Shown: piece after piece, positions 61,796 through 64,000 of the stretch
How the letters are laid out: each line of letters begins with the position of its first letter
Position numbering within the stretch: position 1 is the stretch's first letter
Source: Beroe forskalii
Taxonomy: Eukaryota; Ctenophora; Nuda; Beroida; Beroidae
Reading direction: 5' to 3'
DNA length: 64,000 nt
NCBI GenBank assembly: GCA_011033025.1
Contig: WFMF01000133.1
Location: 359,356-423,355, forward strand
Translations under genes and position numbers: made by a program
The notes under the pieces: generated by a model
The model's database searches: none
Seen by the model: only the letters and a program-made list of their open reading frames with translations
Told to the model about the DNA's origin: nothing

Positions 61796-62577
61796 AAACC
61801 ACCCCGAAACAAGCCGAAACAAGCGGAACGACCCGAAACCACCCCGAACCAACCCAAAAACCTTCCGAAACAAGCCGAAACAAGGCGAAACGAGCCGAAA
61901 CAACCCGAAACAGCCCGAAACAAGCGAAACAAGCGAAACAACCCGAAACAAGCGAATCAACCCGAAACAACCCGAAACAAGCAGTTTTGCATTTTACACT
62001 TGTTTCGGCTTGTTTCGGCTTGTTTCAGCTTGTTTCGGGATGTTTCGGGTTGTTCCAGTTTTTAGTAAAATTTTGGCTTGATTCGGGGTTGTTTCGGGTT
62101 GTTTCGTGTTTTTGCTGCCATATCAAGCGAAACAAGGCGAAACAAGCGAACCAACCCGAAACAAGGCGAATCAACCCGAAACAAACGGAAAATGCAAAAC
62201 TGCTTGTTGTTCATGTCGATTCGGCTTGATTCGGGTTGTTTCGGGTTGATTCGCTTGTTTCGGGTTGATTCGCTTATTTCGGGTTGATTCGCTTGTTTCG
62301 GGTTGATTCGCTTGTTTCGGGTTGATTTGCCTTGTTTCGGGTTGTTGTGGGTTGATTCAACTTGTTTCGCCGAAACAAGCCGAAACAAGGCGAAACAAGC
62401 CGAAACAAGCGAATCAACCCGAAACAAGCGAATCAACCCGAAATTTCGCCTTGTTTCGGCGAAACAAGTTGAATCAACCCACAACAACCCGGAACAAGGC
62501 AAATCAACCCGAAACAAGCGGAATCAACACAGAAAAAAGCAAATCAACCCCAAACAACCCGAATCAACACGATAAAC
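61796..62577. repeat. Strand-switching CGAAACAAGC satellite
   Basis: Blocks of CGAAACAAGCGAAACAACC alternate with blocks of the complement (GGTTGTTTCGGGTTGATTCG). The sense changes near 62005, 62122, 62215, 62368, 62445 and 62460. A 61977-62210 subsection is a clear inverted repeat (AAGCAGTTTTGCATTTT and its complement). Confidence 0.93.
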
Positions 62578-63300
62578 TGTGAATTCAAGGAAAGCCCATG
62601 TTTAAAGTTTGTATAACTGTAGTACTGTATTAGTAGCTTGACTTCCATCCTCCAGCATGTTGCAGAGTTGACACTGACATGGGCTATTTCACTTCTTGTG
62701 TGCAAGTAAGAATTTAAATTCCTCATGGATATGTCTAGTGTCCACACTCCACGGCCCCGCTCAAATATAGCATCCCCAATCCATACGTGTATCAATTTAT
62801 AATACCTGGAGAGCGAATTTTGGGGCAGATTTTCTATTCTGGGCAATTACTTCACTGCGATATATCCATTTAAATCCAATACCTATTCATTCTCGGGAGC
62901 TTTTTTGAGAAATTTGCTCTTCTAGAAAGGAAATGTTGAAAGTTTGAGTATAAATCTTCAAAGAATTTTAAAACGAACAGAAAGTTCTTGTGGCAAAAAA
63001 TGACTATCCAATGCAAGAGCGGGGTTTGGAGAAATAACAGCACTATTATATCACTATTAACATGGATTGAACACTGAGTTCGACTTAAAATCGTAAATCA
63101 GGAACATGACATGTATTAATGACTTGTGGCAGCTTGAGCTACGAAGTACGAGCCCGACGGCCAAGTTCAAGCTCGTTACTGATATGTATCTTCATAAATC
63201 ATAGGGCAGAGGCATCAGATTGTAAAGAAAGTTGAAAGTGCAAAAGAAAGAAAGATCCTCAGTGGCCGGGTAATTGCATGCATGGTAACACTGGGGGGGT
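62578..63300. other. Stretch without recognised features
   Basis: AT-rich unique sequence. A short GAGCTACGAAGTACGAGCCC/CAAGTTCAAGCTCG patch near 63135-63175 is weakly palindromic. Confidence 0.35.
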
Positions 63301-63302
63301 AA

Positions 63303-63415
63303 GGCAACTTTGGCAAACTTTGGCAAAAACGCTTCCACTTTTTTTGAGTTTGCCAAAAAAGTGTTTGCCAAAGTTTGCCATAGTTTGCCAAAGTTTGCCA
63401 AAATTTGCCAAAAAT
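63303..63415. repeat. TTTGGCAAA/TTTGCCAAA palindromic repeat
   Basis: Two to three units of ACTTTGGCAAACTTTGGCAA, then six of the complement AGTTTGCCAAAGTTTGCCA. It forms a potential fold-back. Confidence 0.9.
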
Positions 63416-63759
63416 ACCCCAAAAATTTTGTTATTTCTGATTTATTGTCCACAGTGCATGCAGGACGTGTGCATAATTATTTGAGTGAGCTGAATCGATT
63501 TCAAATGCTTAATTTTCATTCAGACCTTCCCCTTCAAGGCTTTACTGGTTTCACGTCTGGACATTCCCTCTGCAAGCCTCGCTTTGTTTACAAAAAGGTA
63601 TTCTAAAGGACCCTGGTTAGAATTTTCGAGAACCTTTTTGGTTCAAGAAAAGACATGTTTATAATTATCAAGAATGGATCCATGTGTCTACTATCTACTA
63701 CAGTACATCTATAATGTGTCTTTGGCAAAATTGTACCACAGGAATATGACCAAAATTAG

Positions 63760-64000
63760 CATCCATGGAGGCTGAATGGAGGCTAATTTCAAAAATAAGC
63801 TTTCTGTAACCATTAGCCTCCATGGACATGGAGGCTAATGATTTCATTTGCAATAGGCAGGCTAATTTTTCGAAAATATGCCTCCACTGTGGAGGCTAAT
63901 TAGCCCACTAGCCTCCATAAGCCTCCACTCAGCCTCCATGGAGGTAAAATTTCTTGGTTTATCCTCCACTGAACTTTTGGCTAAAGCAATATGGAGGCTA
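63760..64000. repeat. CATGGAGGCTAAT strand-switching repeat, runs off the window
   Basis: More than ten copies of ATGGAGGCTAA and its complement TTAGCCTCCAT in mixed orientation. The array reaches the last base, so its right end is unknown. Confidence 0.93.

Noticed and set aside
61730-62582. Overlapping ORFs rich in FRLVSACFG or ETRRNKPKQ
   Set aside because: Translations of the CGAAACAAGC satellite in both orientations.

Overview
This looks like a piece of a repeat-rich animal nuclear genome, probably from a marine invertebrate and possibly a non-bilaterian; the phylum is a guess. Multi-exon genes with GT-AG introns encode a DEG/ENaC channel, a rhodopsin-like GPCR, a PAN/Sushi membrane protein, glutathione reductase and the ER protein UBXN4. 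No rRNA gene, intact tRNA gene, CRISPR array or bacterial operon was seen. There is one 100-N assembly gap (2350-2449).

Layout. 1-2349: the 3' tail and downstream flank of a GPCR gene copy, repeated at 7080-8292 behind the intact copy (6062-7198). 2450-2700: an inverted fragment of a repeat family found again at 20 and 39-41 kb. 3920-10228 and 45454-46981: seven minus-strand exons of glutathione reductase. They join in phase into one reading frame but are split by a ~35 kb interval. 14761-16133: a PAN/Sushi type I membrane protein gene (minus). 16276-21640 and 34762-41526: two near-identical copies of a composite retroelement segment with broken reverse transcriptase. 21971-25912: a ~650-bp inverted repeat around a 2.6-kb degenerate tandem array. 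25768-27205, 33900-34797 and 42902-43789: ORF1-type coiled-coil/RNA-binding proteins of non-LTR elements, only the last intact. 28149-30035: the 3' exons of UBXN4 (plus). 41816-44240: a 45-bp minisatellite interrupted by the intact ORF1 unit. 47450-50805: a nested inverted-repeat and MITE complex. 56664-58698: a DEG/ENaC channel gene (plus). 59-64 kb: mostly minisatellites and strand-switching palindromic repeats.

How it fits together. If the assembly is right, glutathione reductase is a very large host gene. The GPCR gene lies in its last intron, and the PAN/Sushi gene, UBXN4 and most of the retroelements lie in its 35-kb intron. The protein-coding genes show no shared pathway. The rest of the window is shaped by tandem-repeat growth, fold-back elements and ORF1-only retroelements.
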